From assembly GCA_029582265.1 (NCBI GenBank), contig CM055828.1, positions 27,730,618 to 27,794,617 on the forward strand: a stretch of 64,000 nucleotides of DNA. Direction: 5' to 3'. The notes beneath the pieces were generated by a model. That model was given only the letters and a program-made list of their open reading frames with translations. It had not been told where the DNA came from and made no database searches. The translations under genes were made by a program, and so were the position numbers. Below are positions 11,827 to 22,085 of the stretch, one piece after another (positions within the stretch are counted from its first letter, which is position 1; the number at the start of each line of letters is the position of its first letter). This DNA comes from Zoroaster sp. YZ-2022 (taxonomy: Eukaryota > Echinodermata > Asteroidea > Forcipulatida > Zoroasteridae).

Positions 11827-12157
11827 CCCCCCCCCCCCCCTGGTTTCTGGTCAGCTTCAAAAGTCGGCTTCCAGTCTGCTTAAAACTCGGTATGGTGACG
11901 TGTTACATGTGTAACGCGGGGACCAAATTTCCCATACATATACAAAGTAAGAGAGGCCTCACATATCGGGCAAACGTTCATACCCCTATGTGAAAAAGTC
12001 ATTTAAAACACAGCACGGCAGAATTCCAATCGGTACAGTAATTTTGGCTGCAATTGGACAACATTTCATAGCAAATAATAAGAAATTAAAAATGACACTG
12101 CGCAGGTCTGAGGCGAAGGCGCAGAGACCATAAACCGGAGACTTTTTTGGGGGCCTT
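11827..12157 (-). mobile_element. MITE family I, copy 1
   Basis: Inverted relative to the copies at 30563, 51223 and 53965. It shares tttcccatac, cgggcaaacgttcataccc, gtgaaaaagtcatttaaaac and the terminal ggagacttttttgggggcct. The opposite end has ggtttctggtc after a C run. Non-coding. Confidence 0.8.
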
Positions 12158-12780
12158 ATATATATATATATATATATACAGTATATATATTTTTTTATTT
12201 TAGCTCAAAATTTGTCATGAATTTCCACAATAATCTCAAAAATTTTCAGCACACCTGATTGAGGTGAGTGTACGTGGATGTACATTCCCAAATCAGTTAC
12301 CAGTGAGGTTTTACTGAGAAAACATTTGCAGCGATCTAATTTTCGTCCAAACCTTCACTGAAATTGTAAGAAGAAACTAATCTAATAACAACCGCACTAT
12401 GCACACTTCAACATCATAAGTTATTTTATTGCCCTGTGGGGAAATATATAAGAGTTTGTGTAATAAAAAAATAAAATAAAACAATAAAATGGGTTCTCGA
12501 GTGACAATATATAATTGGTTTAATCCAAGAAACCGAGTGTTGCAATCTGAATAATTGCTTTTGGATACTGGATTTCACGTGTCTGTGTGACACAATTAGG
12601 CCTATATCATTTATTCATTATTATTTGTGTTTAAATTTTTTGTTTCTTTTGCGGTATCATCACCATCATCATTGGGCTGTATCCATCCATTGTTGGATGA
12701 AGTATTTCCTGTATTGATCATATATATATATATGTCCATATTGATCATATATATGGACAATATATGATATTGTTAAGTTG
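12158..12780. other. no gene; (TA)n tracts
   Basis: (TA)n at 12158-12178 and around 12719-12733; the rest is AT-rich. Bases 12715-12770 share gatcatatatatggacaatat words with the tandem repeats at 14015-14400. Confidence 0.5.
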
Positions 12781-12828
12781 TTTCGGGTACACCATGTAAT
12801 AATCTCTTCTTGCAAAGCCTCAAATCCT
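12781..12828 (-). mobile_element. Penelope-type terminal scrap
   Basis: The minus strand reads gcaagaagagattattacat then ggtgtacccgaaac. This matches the terminal block at 6014-6051 (agaagagattattacatggt then gcacccgaaag) and, less closely, 21580-21597. Confidence 0.5.
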
Positions 12829-12869
12829 ACAATATATGATGTTATGTCATCCATATATCATTATAATGT

Positions 12870-12923
12870 TGTTGTCCTCTTTCGGCTGCTCCCGTTAGGG
12901 GTCGCCACAGCGGATCATGATCC

Positions 12924-12959
<36 letters not shown>

Positions 12960-13118
12960 CCACCACCACCACCACCACCACAACAATAACAATAATAATA
13001 ATAATAATAACAATAATAGTAATAATAGTAATAATAGTAATAATAGTAATAATAGTAATAATAGTAATAATAGTAATAATAATAAGAAGAATAAGAATAA
13101 TAATAAGAATAATAATAG
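12870..13118. repeat. compound microsatellite CAG/CAC/AAT/(AATAATAGT)
   Basis: Following ctttcggctgctcccgttag and gggtcgccacagcggatcat, runs of CAG (about 12925-12957), CAC (12958-12980), AAT-type triplets and the 9-bp word AATAATAGT (13012-13081) lie in series. The poly-Gln/His/Asn frame at 12778-13209 is not a credible protein. Confidence 0.9.
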
Positions 13119-13351
13119 CGTCCAAGGGCGCAAGACGTGTGTCACATCGGTGCTCCAGAAAATCGCTGATATCCTTCGTTTTTGTAGAGGTATCAAACGT
13201 AATACCTAAAGGTACGTTTATATCTTGCAATATAATTTGCAAGATTGATTCTTATTTGGTACTGCACAACAAAATTAAGAGAAATTAACAGTTTTTTCAG
13301 TCGTAGGCAAGGGCGCGGCGGATACGCCGCCGCCATTTTTTGAAAAACTCT

Positions 13352-13540
13352 ATGGCTGCCTATACAGGGTACACGAACGTATTGAAGCGTGACAACACCA
13401 TCAGATTCAACCCAAGAGGAGTTGACATAACGCCAGAGGATGTGCACGACATCATTAAGATGGACATTGGGTCAACGGGACCGATTAAATGCATATGTAA
13501 ATTGAACACAGGATGGTACAATGTGTCCTTCGACAAAAAA
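13352..13540 (+). pseudogene. possible retroelement ORF1/gag-like fragment
   Basis: The frame starts MAAYTGYTNVLKRDNTIRF and continues with RGVDITPEDVHDII, IKCICKLNTGWYNVSF. The pattern 'basic start, beta strand, it.edV...I, gI.CI..l..gWy.VsF' reminds me of the RNA-binding N-terminal region of gag/ORF1-like proteins related to ZCCHC3. I cannot test this. Codon composition looks more coding-like than the flanks. The frame breaks off in an A-rich tract next to the SINE at 13588, so the 3' part is missing. It could also be a captured host exon. Confidence 0.35.
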
Positions 13541-13587
13541 AATAAAAAAAAAAAATTAAAAAAATAAAATCAAAATTAAAAAAAAAT

Positions 13588-13956
13588 TAATAATAATAAT
13601 GTCGACTTATATAGCGCACGTATCCACCAAACAGGTGCTCAAGGCGCATTACATTATTACCCCTGCTCATCAGGCTCATAAATCATTCCTAAAACAATCT
13701 CAGCTCCCTGCGGAGTATACAGCTCAATTGCTGCCATTTCAGCACATATGGCTAGTCAAACACAACAACTACATGTACATGTATATCTGCCCTCACAGGT
13801 GCCCATTTACTCCTGGGTGGAGAGAAGCAATTATGGTAGTGTCTTGCTCAAGGACACAAGCACCCTGGTCGCAGTTGGGATTCGAACCCACATTCTGACG
13901 ACTCAGCCATCAGAACACAAATCCGATACACTAAACCGTTCAACCATGGCACTCCA
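13588..13956 (-). mobile_element. tRNA-derived SINE, copy 3
   Basis: Same family and orientation as the copy at 538-892. It has a short (AAT)n tail on the plus strand, gtcgacttatatagcgcacg, the body with tgtcttgctcaaggacacaa, the B box (ggattcgaaccca) and a head ending catggcactcc. It is inserted at an A-rich tract. Confidence 0.9.
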
Positions 13957-13959
13957 CAT

Positions 13960-14490
13960 TCTGTCTTCCTCAAAACTGTCCTGTGGCACTCCCTTAAATT
14001 TTTGTACAAAAAATGTTGATCCTATATATGGACAATATATCATTTTATGTCATTCCTACACCTTCTCTTTTGTCTTCCCATTTCCTTGTTTACTTATTCT
14101 TTATGAATATCCCATATAATTACATGTACCATCTTTCCTCAAAACTGTCCAGTAAATCTTCCTTCAATTTCGGTTTACAAAAATGTTGATCCTATAGAAC
14201 TATATGGGCAATATATGATGTTATGTCACCCTCCACTTTCTCTTTTATCTTCCTTTTTTTCTTCTTTTGTCTTTATGGATATCCTATATAATTACAACCA
14301 TTCTTCAAAACTGTCCAGTGATTCTTCCATTAATTTTGGTTTTAAAAAGGTTGATCCTATATATGGGCAATATATGATGTTATGTCACCCTCCACTTTTT
14401 CTTTTATCTTCCCTTTTTCTTTAGTCTTTTTCTCTATGAATATCCTGTGTTATAATCACATTTCCTCGAAACTGTCCTGTGATACATCCA
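13960..14490. repeat. imperfect tandem repeat, period about 165-170 bp
   Basis: Three diverged units each carry gttgatcctata (14015, 14185, 14350), gcaatatatgatgttatgtc and a ctcaaaactgtcc word. Spacings of 170 and 165 bp indicate an old tandem array. No coding sequence. Confidence 0.7.
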
Positions 14491-14816
14491 TTCGAAAACA
14501 ATTTACCATTCTGCCATATCGAATGACAAAGAGAAGAAAGTTACAAGTCAATAAGATTCACATGCCTTTGGCTTGGCCTTTAACACAACAATATGATGTG
14601 TACAAATCAAATGTACAAATGCATATATGGGACATAATCTGAGGGTAATTGATTGTTCATTTGATATATCCAGATGGGATTGAATTTCTTGTTTCGTTTT
14701 CTGATTGTATAATTGTCTTGATTTGTATGGTTAGGGGCCTGGGATACATAAAGAGAAAGATAAGATTGTGTTTCTTCTTCAAAATAGTATTATAATGTTT
14801 ATTATTTATGTTAAAA
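14491..14816. other. no feature seen
   Basis: AT-rich sequence without recognised genes or repeats. Confidence 0.5.
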
Positions 14817-15331
14817 TTTGTACTAATTTTTTATAACACAAAATATCAAATGCAATGGTAACTTTTTTCATTTTTGTATTTGCACGAAAACATAGGTAAG
14901 AACTGCTCTCAAGCTTTTTTTCTGATTTTAAAAAGTGTATTGTCCTGAAGGGTCTGGAAATCACCTTTAAAAAAATCCACAAATTATGTTTGAAAAAAAG
15001 GGAAAAAAAGGGGAACAAAGAAAAAACCTAAAAACCTAAATTCAAAAATGAAGAAAGGTTCAAACGGGTCACCGTTTGTACTAATTTTTTATAACACAGA
15101 ATATCAAATGCAATGGTAACTTTTTTCATTTTTGTATTTGCACGAAAACATAGGTAAGAACTGCTCTCAAGCTTTTTTTCTGATTTTAAAAAGTGTATTG
15201 TCCTGAAGGGTCTGGAAATCACCTTAAAAAAAATCCACAAATTATGTTTGAAAAAAAGGGAAAAAAAGGGGAACAAAGAAAAAACCTAAAAACCTAAATT
15301 CAAAAATGAAGAAAGGTTCAAACGGGTCACC
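14817..15331. repeat. recent 258-bp tandem duplication
   Basis: Bases 14817-15074 and 15075-15331 are almost identical, differing only by a base here and there (for example acacaaaat/acacagaat) and in A-run length. The junction is at gggtcaccgtttgtac. High identity implies a recent event. The duplicated minus-strand frames of about 70 residues show no family features. Confidence 0.92.
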
Positions 15332-15746
15332 AGAAATTCACTAGACAGAAATAACTGCACATCTTGAGATGTTGGCGTCTCATGCAAAGCAATCGACAGG
15401 GTTTCTGTAACCTCATCACCAAGTGATAGAGCATAGGAGTACACCTGATGTTACGGGCACCCCAAGCGTACTGTGAAGGTGCAAGAGAGATATAAGGAAG
15501 GTGTCAACTGTGCTTGAAGCGAATTCGCATTTCGCAGCATGTCTCTCAGATCGGCATTCTTGATGCAGGATTGGGTTAATGGAACACTGCCACCTGGACT
15601 GACATCATGTCAATGAAAAATTCAATCACAGTTGGAATTATTCGATTAGAAGATATTTATTCCGTCATTTCTTCCTGATTCTGTATATTACCGTGTTCAA
15701 GCTCAATCTACCTTGAAAATTAAACTTTGTGAATTGTTAACTGTTA
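15332..15746. other. no feature seen
   Basis: No gene or repeat recognised. Confidence 0.5.
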
Positions 15747-16111
15747 TTAATCCTAACTCCCTAGGCCCATTTGCTTACACATAACCTGAATCCTCCAAAA
15801 TCCTTCAGTACTAAAGCAAGCACATGACATGTATGCACACGTGTTTCTAATCTGTGATACATGTACATGGCCAGGGACCCTCCCTGCATGCATGGAGCAA
15901 TAAACAGTGTCCACTGACCCAAGCACTGACCTTGCAATCACTACAACAAACATGGATGTACATGTACCATGGAAAGGCAAGTATGCCTAATAACTTCAAT
16001 CCCCCAAAATCCTTCACTTTAGCAAAGAGCATGTAGCATGTAACCTCAATCCTTCAAAATCCTTCACTTTAGAAGAGAGGATTTGGGAGGATTTGGGAGG
16101 GTTAGGGTTAA
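15747..16111 (+). mobile_element. MITE family D, copy 2
   Basis: Starts TTAATCCTAACTCCCTAGGC and ends gggagggttagggttaa. TTAA lies at both edges. Contains the family block gccagggaccctccctgcat and two copies of the cctcaatcc...aaaatccttcacttta motif. Confidence 0.88.
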
Positions 16112-16477
16112 TTAAAATTCAAATGTTTTACATTTGTTTTGCTTGTTAGTCTATTTGTCTGTTTTATTCCCCCTTTTATTTCCATGCATATAAATTTACT
16201 AAAGGCATGTTTGTGTGCCCAACGTATTTTTGCAGAGTGCCTCCCTCTTTTTTTACCTTGTGCCCCCGCCCCCTTCTTTTCAGCCCTAATCCTGCCCGTG
16301 GGCTAAAAAGAGGGTTTGATATGATCAGAATAAAATGGACTGTTATTACTTGTGTGCTCTGGATAATTTACGTTGTTTGAGTGGGGAAGGAGGGGGGAGG
16401 GGGGTTGGGGTAGTGGATGGGAATTGTTTGTTTGTTTGTTTTTGGTGGGGGAGGGGCAGGAACATGTAGACAGCCAT
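16112..16477. other. no gene; G-rich tract
   Basis: A G-rich run with ggaaggaggggggagggggg at about 16384-16410; nothing else recognised. Confidence 0.5.
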
Positions 16478-16640
16478 AGTATTAGCCAGAGGGGTGTCTG
16501 GGTGTCTTTTAGACACCCTGTTTCAATTTTGGACACCCTATTTCATCTGTCATTTACATGCAAATGTGTTGTAAGTGAACAATTTGGACACCCTGTTTTG
16601 AAATTTCCAGCAAATTTGGACAAATTATTTCTAAATCCTA
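16478..16640 (+). repeat. GGACACCCTG dispersed repeat
   Basis: Contains several ggacaccctgttt/ggacaccctattt words in a fixed order with gttagccag-like and tgcaaatgtgttgtaagtga blocks. Relatives at 27680-27845 and, inverted, 47395-47505. Family unknown. Confidence 0.7.
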
Positions 16641-18471
16641 GCTTAACACCTTGTAGACAGCTGTGTACATGTTTGTGTGCTGGGCCGATTTGCAAGCACT
16701 GGGATGTGCAGAACCCAGCAAACACCAGGCACGTGCAGTATAGTTGAGTTTCAGACAGAAATCCAGACAGACTGACTTCTGACGGCAGCTACATGTCTCA
16801 TGTTTGCGTCACATGTTGGTCACATTTTGGTTATGATGTGTATTTGACGTCAGCCTGCAGACACCAAGTAAAGGTCATTTTGATGATAGAATCATGATTA
16901 TATGATGTCATGAATATCGTGTGATCCCATCAAACTAACGCTGAAGGGGTCATTGTCGCCCAGGGTACTCCCCAATAGTACCCAGGCAACCAGGCAAAAG
17001 TACTGAAACCTGCATAGGATTGAGCTTGCCTGGGTGCCACTGGGGAGTAGCCTACAGTAGCTGACAACAACCCCTTCTGCCAAACTAACTCTTAATATTA
17101 CAATAAGTTATGTGTTTATACACATGTACATTGTACAACTAACTTCTGTAGTGTAGTGCAAGGAATGGAATTATTCTAAAAACATTATTTTCTAAATCTG
17201 AAAAAGAAAATTAAAGGCAAAAAATAAATAAATAAACAAAACAAAAAAATAAACAAAATCTAAGCTAAAGATACAGAAACTAAATAAATCATAACCTTAC
17301 TGTGAAAGCAGCAGATTTAACCTGTAAGCTCTTGCTTTTTGATTGATTGCAACCATAGAGCAAGGACTGTGATCACACGTACATCACACTTACATCATGA
17401 AATATGTACAAATGGCACAGTTTTCTCACGAGGTGCACACTTGAAGTCTTCAGGTGTCTGTCTATTGTCAGACAATAATATGAATTCAAAGCATCCTAAT
17501 GGGCATATCCTAAAATGCTCATTAACGTTCATGAGAACAGAAACTCATTAATATTCATATTAAACTCATTAGTATTCAACCATTACACCTCTAAAGATTC
17601 CCTGTGTTCGTGATGGGATTGGTTCACACATGTGAAGTGTATTTAATTTGAATATTAAATTTCAGTCCATGAACACAGTTCATGGATTGTGAGTGTTTAT
17701 TTTTCCGATGGACAGGTGTTATACATACCACACCAATTTATGCTCCGGTATTGATTTACACTTCATCAATTTAGTACATGAAGATTAAGGATGCAGACCT
17801 ACACAATGGAAAATAAGACTCAATGTCTAGTTTATGCCTCCTAGGCAAGTGCTTGTGGCACTGTACAGGTTGACTTCCTGAGTCCAATACAGATAAAAAG
17901 GAAATGGCTTATGAAAAAAGTCGACTTCCGTGTACTTCCTCACATGCAATGCAGACAGCATGCATGGTTAACTCTCTGCGCTGATGGGGACAGGTCTACT
18001 TCTCTCCTCAGCAAAATATGGATTGCATCAACCGTAAATGTCAAACAACCGAGGGAAGCTTCAGAAACCTGAACAAATAGGCCACCTTCCCGATGTGGCC
18101 AATCTCGAGTAAGAAAAGGCCGTCAACAGCATTGTTGAAATGTCACATGCATGAACAGGCCAATACTTATGAATGAAGACTTGAGAGAGAACCAGTCAAA
18201 GGTTCAGCTAAATAGGCTAGTGCATATATTTCTAATAAAACATACATTATACCTTTTTCTTTCTCAAAGACCAATTTCAAAGCGCTGCTGAGCAACCAAT
18301 TTTGCTAAGTATTATAAAAAGTGACTACCAGCCAGAGTTACCTCATGTTTGGCTGGTAGCCAATGAAACCTCCTAAGTAGCAAATATTTTTTTCTGCTTG
18401 TACAATGTCTATTATATTGTCCCCTGGATGTATTTGCACTTTACACACATGCGTACCATCTGGGTCCAATT
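16641..18471. other. no gene; small repeats
   Basis: Bases 16928-17076 contain an imperfect inverted repeat (aaggggtcattgtcgcccag and gcctacagtagctgacaaca, then accccttctgcc; inner parts gtactccccaatagtaccca and gggtgccactggggagtag). Bases about 18270-18400 resemble a decayed family E MITE (caatttcaaagcgctgctga, ggctggtag). Nothing else. Confidence 0.5.
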
Positions 18472-18743
18472 TTATAGAGCCACTATAAGGAGACGATTTT
18501 TTGCTTACTGTATGTTTTTCATTTTAGCGTTGCTAACAGCATAGAGAAAGGCACGCTAACTTGCCGGCCGTTATTGCTAGCATTAGCAAATGAGTGACGC
18601 AACAATACAAATACACGGTGAATGCACACGTGCCGCTCTGAATTTTCTTGCTAACCCGTGAAATATGTTTTTGCTTAAACAATTTTTTTCTGCTGTAGTC
18701 AGAAAATCTGCTTAACAGTAAGCAGCGCTATGAAATTGGGCCC
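18472..18743. mobile_element. MITE family E, copy
   Basis: Left end GGGTCCAATTTTATAGAGCC and right end GCGCTATGAAATTGGGCCC form inverted termini. The inner tgcttactgta/acagtaagca words fit the family. Non-coding. Confidence 0.75.
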
Positions 18744-18834
18744 AGATTTCAGGCCACAAATCTTCCCTAGAAATAATTTTGACTCAGGTGCTGTAATTTT
18801 TAAGAAAAGTAAAATTACTGCCAGCTTAAAAGCT

Positions 18835-18868
18835 TAAACGGAGACTTTTTTTTGGGGGGGGGCCTTAA
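18835..18868. mobile_element. MITE family I end scrap
   Basis: The block aaacggagacttttttttgg plus G run and ccttaa matches only the terminal part of family I. Confidence 0.5.
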
Positions 18869-18982
18869 AAGTAATTGTTGTTGATTACTTTCCCTTCACT
18901 AGACCACAATATTTACAAACTGCAAGTTTTGGATTTAGGGGAGTAACAGAACTCCTGGCAGGAGCAAAACCAACAACCACCA

Positions 18983-19840
18983 GGGGCCAATATCATACGC
19001 CTGCTTGGCAGATAAAATTGCTTACCAGAACAATTTGCTTAGCGAATTTCTTTGGTTAAACTGGTCAACAATTTTTTAAAAGTCGTCTGCTTCGGAGATA
19101 AAAATGTGCTATTTATTATGGATTTTGATGTGCTGAATTCAAATATGACAATTAAAATTGCTGATTGGCTACTGTTTCCAAGATATTTAAGTTTTTACAT
19201 TTTACGTACTATGTACATTGTATATGGTGTACATAGCAGATTTTTAATCATGAATTATCATGCGCTATTCCCATACGTGTACACATGTACATATCTTGAA
19301 AACTAGAGCCAATCAACAATTTTAAGCATCATTTCCATTCTCAGTGACCCATAATTAGTCAAGTTTGACTTCATTTGTTTCGGAAGCATTTTGGCTGTAG
19401 ACCAGTGTTGACATAAAACACAATAAAGGGGGCCACTTTATTATGGTGTACATAGCAGATTTTTAATCATGAATTGTAAACCTAGGTCTTTTCATGTGTT
19501 TATGGTTGTTTCACTTGATATTATGTCACCTGCCCTGTTTATGTAACACTTACTATGTATCAGTTCATAGTTCAGTCCTTATTCAGTGTCTCCTCTGCGC
19601 ATCTTGGCTTGTCTCTTGTAGTCATTAAACGGTACCATATCTTGAAAACTAGAGCCAATCAACAATTTTAAGCATCATTTCCATTCTCAGTGACCCATAA
19701 TTAGTCAAGTTTGACTTCATTTGTTTCGGAAGCATTTTGGCTGTAGACCAGTGTTACCAGCCAAACTTTCATGGCTGGATGTCTGTTTTATATTTGCTTA
19801 GCAAAATTCTCTGCTGAGCAGCTCTATGAAAGTGGCCCCT
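18983..19840. mobile_element. MITE family E split by an insertion
   Basis: Left arm 18983-19062 (GGGGCCAATATCATACGCCT, gcttaccag, ctttggttaaactgg) and right arm 19755-19840 (accagccaaactttcatggc, gcagctctatgaaagtggcc) are the two halves of one element. About 690 bp of unrelated DNA lies between them, including the direct repeats at 19292 and 19637. Confidence 0.65.
19292..19754. repeat. 118-bp identical direct repeats with 227-bp spacer
   Basis: Bases 19292-19409 and 19637-19754 look identical (atatcttgaaaactagagcc to gtagaccagtgtt). A second short direct repeat (tatggtgtacatagcagatt, then tttaatcatgaatt) lies at about 19224 and 19443. The pattern suggests a recent segmental duplication, or a small terminal-repeat element. 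Confidence 0.75.
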
Positions 19841-20246
19841 GGTCTTTGTTATGTACAAATATAATCCACTTGACCATACTGAGGCTGGAAGGGAAAATAG
19901 TATGGTGCTTTTTATGTCATGATAATCAGCATTGTAATCATTGATAGCGAACAGGGATCCTGACAAACATGGCCACAGCATGATGTCCAGGCCTCTGCCC
20001 TTAATTAAAAACATTTGCCTTTAATTTTGTGGGTGTTTCTCAATTCAGTCAATATTACATTTATTTCCATTCTCCAGATACATAGATGAACAAATTAATG
20101 ACATGTACAATGCAAAGTAAATAAGAATAATATAACAAGATGCATGCATAATAATAATAAGTTGACAGCTCAATTCAACTGGACAAGGGGGCAGACATTT
20201 TGCCTCCTCCTTAATCTTTCTGTGACTGCTCCGGAACACATACATG
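19841..20246. other. no feature seen
   Basis: No gene recognised. It directly precedes the truncated retroelement. Confidence 0.5.
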
Positions 20247-20755
20247 TGATCTCCTTTATCCCCGGTCCTTGCTGACATTTTCATGGAAGAGTTTGAAAAC
20301 TCTTCCCTCAACACCGCCGACCTCCAACCCAAGCTGTGGCTCCGATACGTGGATGACACCTTTGTGGTTTGGCCACACGGCAGAGACACACTCCAGGATT
20401 TTCTACAACATCTAAACCAGCAACACCCGAGCATCAACTTCACCATGGAAACGGAAGAAGATGACAAGAACGCGTTCCTTGATGTTGGGATTTCCAGAAA
20501 CGCAGACGGCTCCCTACACCACAACGTCTACAGAAAGCCCACGCACACAGATCGGTACCTGAACCAGCGCTCCTTCCATCATCCAAGCATCAAGTCATCG
20601 GTCAACCGCACGCTCGTGCATAACGCGCCTACAACATTTGTGACAAGGACAGCCTTCCCAAGGAACTACAGCACATCCGAACTACCCTCAAACGCAACGG
20701 TTACAATCCTAACAAGATCAGCACAGCGAAGCCGGTTCCAAACTCCAAAAGCAAG
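20247..20755 (+). pseudogene. Penelope-like element, reverse transcriptase part
   Basis: The frame begins inside the RT domain with SPLSPVLADIFMEEFE, then has the catalytic motif RYVDDTFVVWPHG, then FLQHLNQQHPSINFTMETEE, FLDVGISR and VYRKPTHTDRYL. This order is characteristic of Penelope-like retroelements, which copy RNA into DNA at chromosome breaks or ends. The YVDD active site is intact. Upstream RT motifs are missing, so the copy is 5'-truncated. A single-base frameshift lies near 20634, after which another frame carries ICDKDSLPKELQHIRTTLKR. No host gene is implied. Confidence 0.88.
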
Positions 20756-20793
20756 GTAAGTGATCTAACCTCTCTGCTTGTCTCCCTATCTAG
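20756..20793 (+). other. putative 38-base intron in the Penelope-like element
   Basis: The coding sequence ...KSK is followed by GTAAGTGATC and, 38 bases on, by CTCCCTATCTAG, ideal 5' and 3' splice sites with a pyrimidine-rich middle. The GIY-YIG-side frame resumes exactly at GTT after TAG. Read through, the interval brings a stop. Removing it keeps the repaired frame in phase. Introns retained in Penelope-like elements are established knowledge; this position and length are what I see here. Confidence 0.6.
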
Positions 20794-21230
20794 GTTCGGA
20801 CGTCTCACAAACTACAACGCATCCTCCGACAAGCAGGCATCGATGTGTTCCACTCAGCCCCCAGCAAACTCCAAGGACTTCTACATACCCACAAGGACAA
20901 ACCGGACCCAAACAACAGAGCGGGAGTCTACCGGATCCCTGTGAGTGCGGTAAGGTGTACATCGGGAAACAAAACGCAACCTCCCCATCAGATTGAAGGA
21001 ACACCGAGCACACGGCCGCAGAGGAGATTTCGAGAAGTCCGCCATCGCCAAGCACTCGCACATCAAGGACCACCAAATCGACTGGCAGGCAGCCCAACTC
21101 ATCACACCCATCGACGCATGGCACCCCAGACGCATCAGAGAGGCCATCGAGATCGTCAAACACGACACTGTGCCACAGGACATCGGTTTCTTCATCAGCG
21201 ACATTTGGCGACCCATACTACAGACTGAAG
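20794..21230 (+). pseudogene. Penelope-like element, GIY-YIG endonuclease part
   Basis: The frame first reads LQRILRQAGIDVFHSAPSKL and ends with GVYRIP. After a one-base break near 20938 it gives CECGKVYIG, and after another near 20970 it gives RLKEHRAHGRRGDFEKSAIA. Then come the His-rich HSHIKDHQIDW stretch and RRIREAIEIVKHD...DIGFFISDIWRP. GVY...YIG, the Arg before KEH and the Glu in REAIEI fit the GIY-YIG endonuclease that Penelope-like elements carry after the RT. At least two frameshifts make it inactive. Confidence 0.85.
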
Positions 21231-21486
21231 GATCTTCTATATCCAAAGTCCATAACCAACCCCAGACTGAGGGATCCCCTATATCCTAAGTCAACCACCC
21301 TCCTTCCCCTGTGCTTGTTAACAACTGATTCAGTTCAGTGAGCACACACCTCTCCCCTTACACCTAGGATCCTAGTCCCATAGTCTCACAGTTTCCCGCC
21401 TGCGCGCCTCAACGAACTAATCCTCCAGCAGGGGATGATCCTCCAGCAGCCTACTTAAGCAGCAGCAGTTTCAAGAGTCCGGCATT
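21231..21486 (+). mobile_element. Penelope-like element 3' untranslated part
   Basis: Between the endonuclease remnant and the hammerhead-like motif there is no open frame. Two short direct repeats occur (gatcctccagcag twice near 21438-21460; cagactgaaggatc/cccagactgagggatccc near 21221-21275). Confidence 0.6.
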
Positions 21487-21526
21487 CTCCTGAGGACGAT
21501 CAGAGCATACTGATCGAAACGTCGAG
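21487..21526 (+). ncRNA. hammerhead-ribozyme-like motif at Penelope 3' end
   Basis: Reads CTC, CTGAGGA, C, GATCAG, AGCATA loop, CTGATC, GAAAC, GTC, GAG. CTGANGA and GAAA are the two conserved core strands. GATCAG/CTGATC is a perfect 6-bp stem II, CTC/GAG starts stem I, and GTC is the canonical cleavage triplet. The stem III strands (AC and GT) are minimal, as in hammerheads known from Penelope-like elements. One extra C separates the core from stem II. Self-cleavage is an inference. Confidence 0.6.
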
Positions 21527-21600
21527 TTGTACCCCCAGTTCTTTTCAGAACTAATTACTACTCAATTGAGATCCTTACATGGTGTCACCGCAATTAGTCT
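21527..21600 (+). mobile_element. Penelope-like element terminus
   Basis: Contains agttcttttcagaactaatt and gagatccttacatggtgtca. The latter block is shared with the solo Penelope-type fragments at 5941-6055 and 12781-12828. Confidence 0.6.
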
Positions 21601-22085
21601 TACTTATCATTCTCACCATGCAAAGCTACAAGTTTTACCTAAGATCAATTTATTACCCTTTTTTCCCCTGAATATGGAGTAAAGTACAATCCACTGGGTA
21701 GTTTTAGTAATTAGAAATAATGATGAGTCTCCCAGCCAAGGAGAGGAAATGTCAGGAAGGAGTGAAAACAGTGTTGTCAAACCGGAAGAATACTGAAGTT
21801 GATTAAATGCTCTTAATCATGATTGAAGGGTTATTGCATTTGTCTGATTTGATAAATCATGTTGTTACAGATGAAAAGTAAAATGAAAAATGTTTGAGCA
21901 TGCATATGGCCAAATTTGGGTTTAAAAGATACATATTCGGTGTAAATCATTATTACTCCCATTGCTTTTGGTTTAAACCTTTTTTGTAGACTAGTTAATT
22001 ATTTTTCAAGTAAACTATTTGTGTAAATACTTTTTGGTCTAACTGATTCTGTACCATGTTTGTTTTTTCTTGTACAAAGAAGTAC
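21601..22085. other. no feature seen
   Basis: AT-rich, no gene recognised. Confidence 0.5.

Noticed and set aside
12778..13209. Poly-Gln/His/Asn protein of 143 codons
   Set aside because: Translation of a compound CAG/CAC/AAT microsatellite; no conserved flanks.
20786..21246. Minus-strand frames of 121-125 codons
   Set aside because: Antisense shadows of the Penelope-like endonuclease part on the plus strand.
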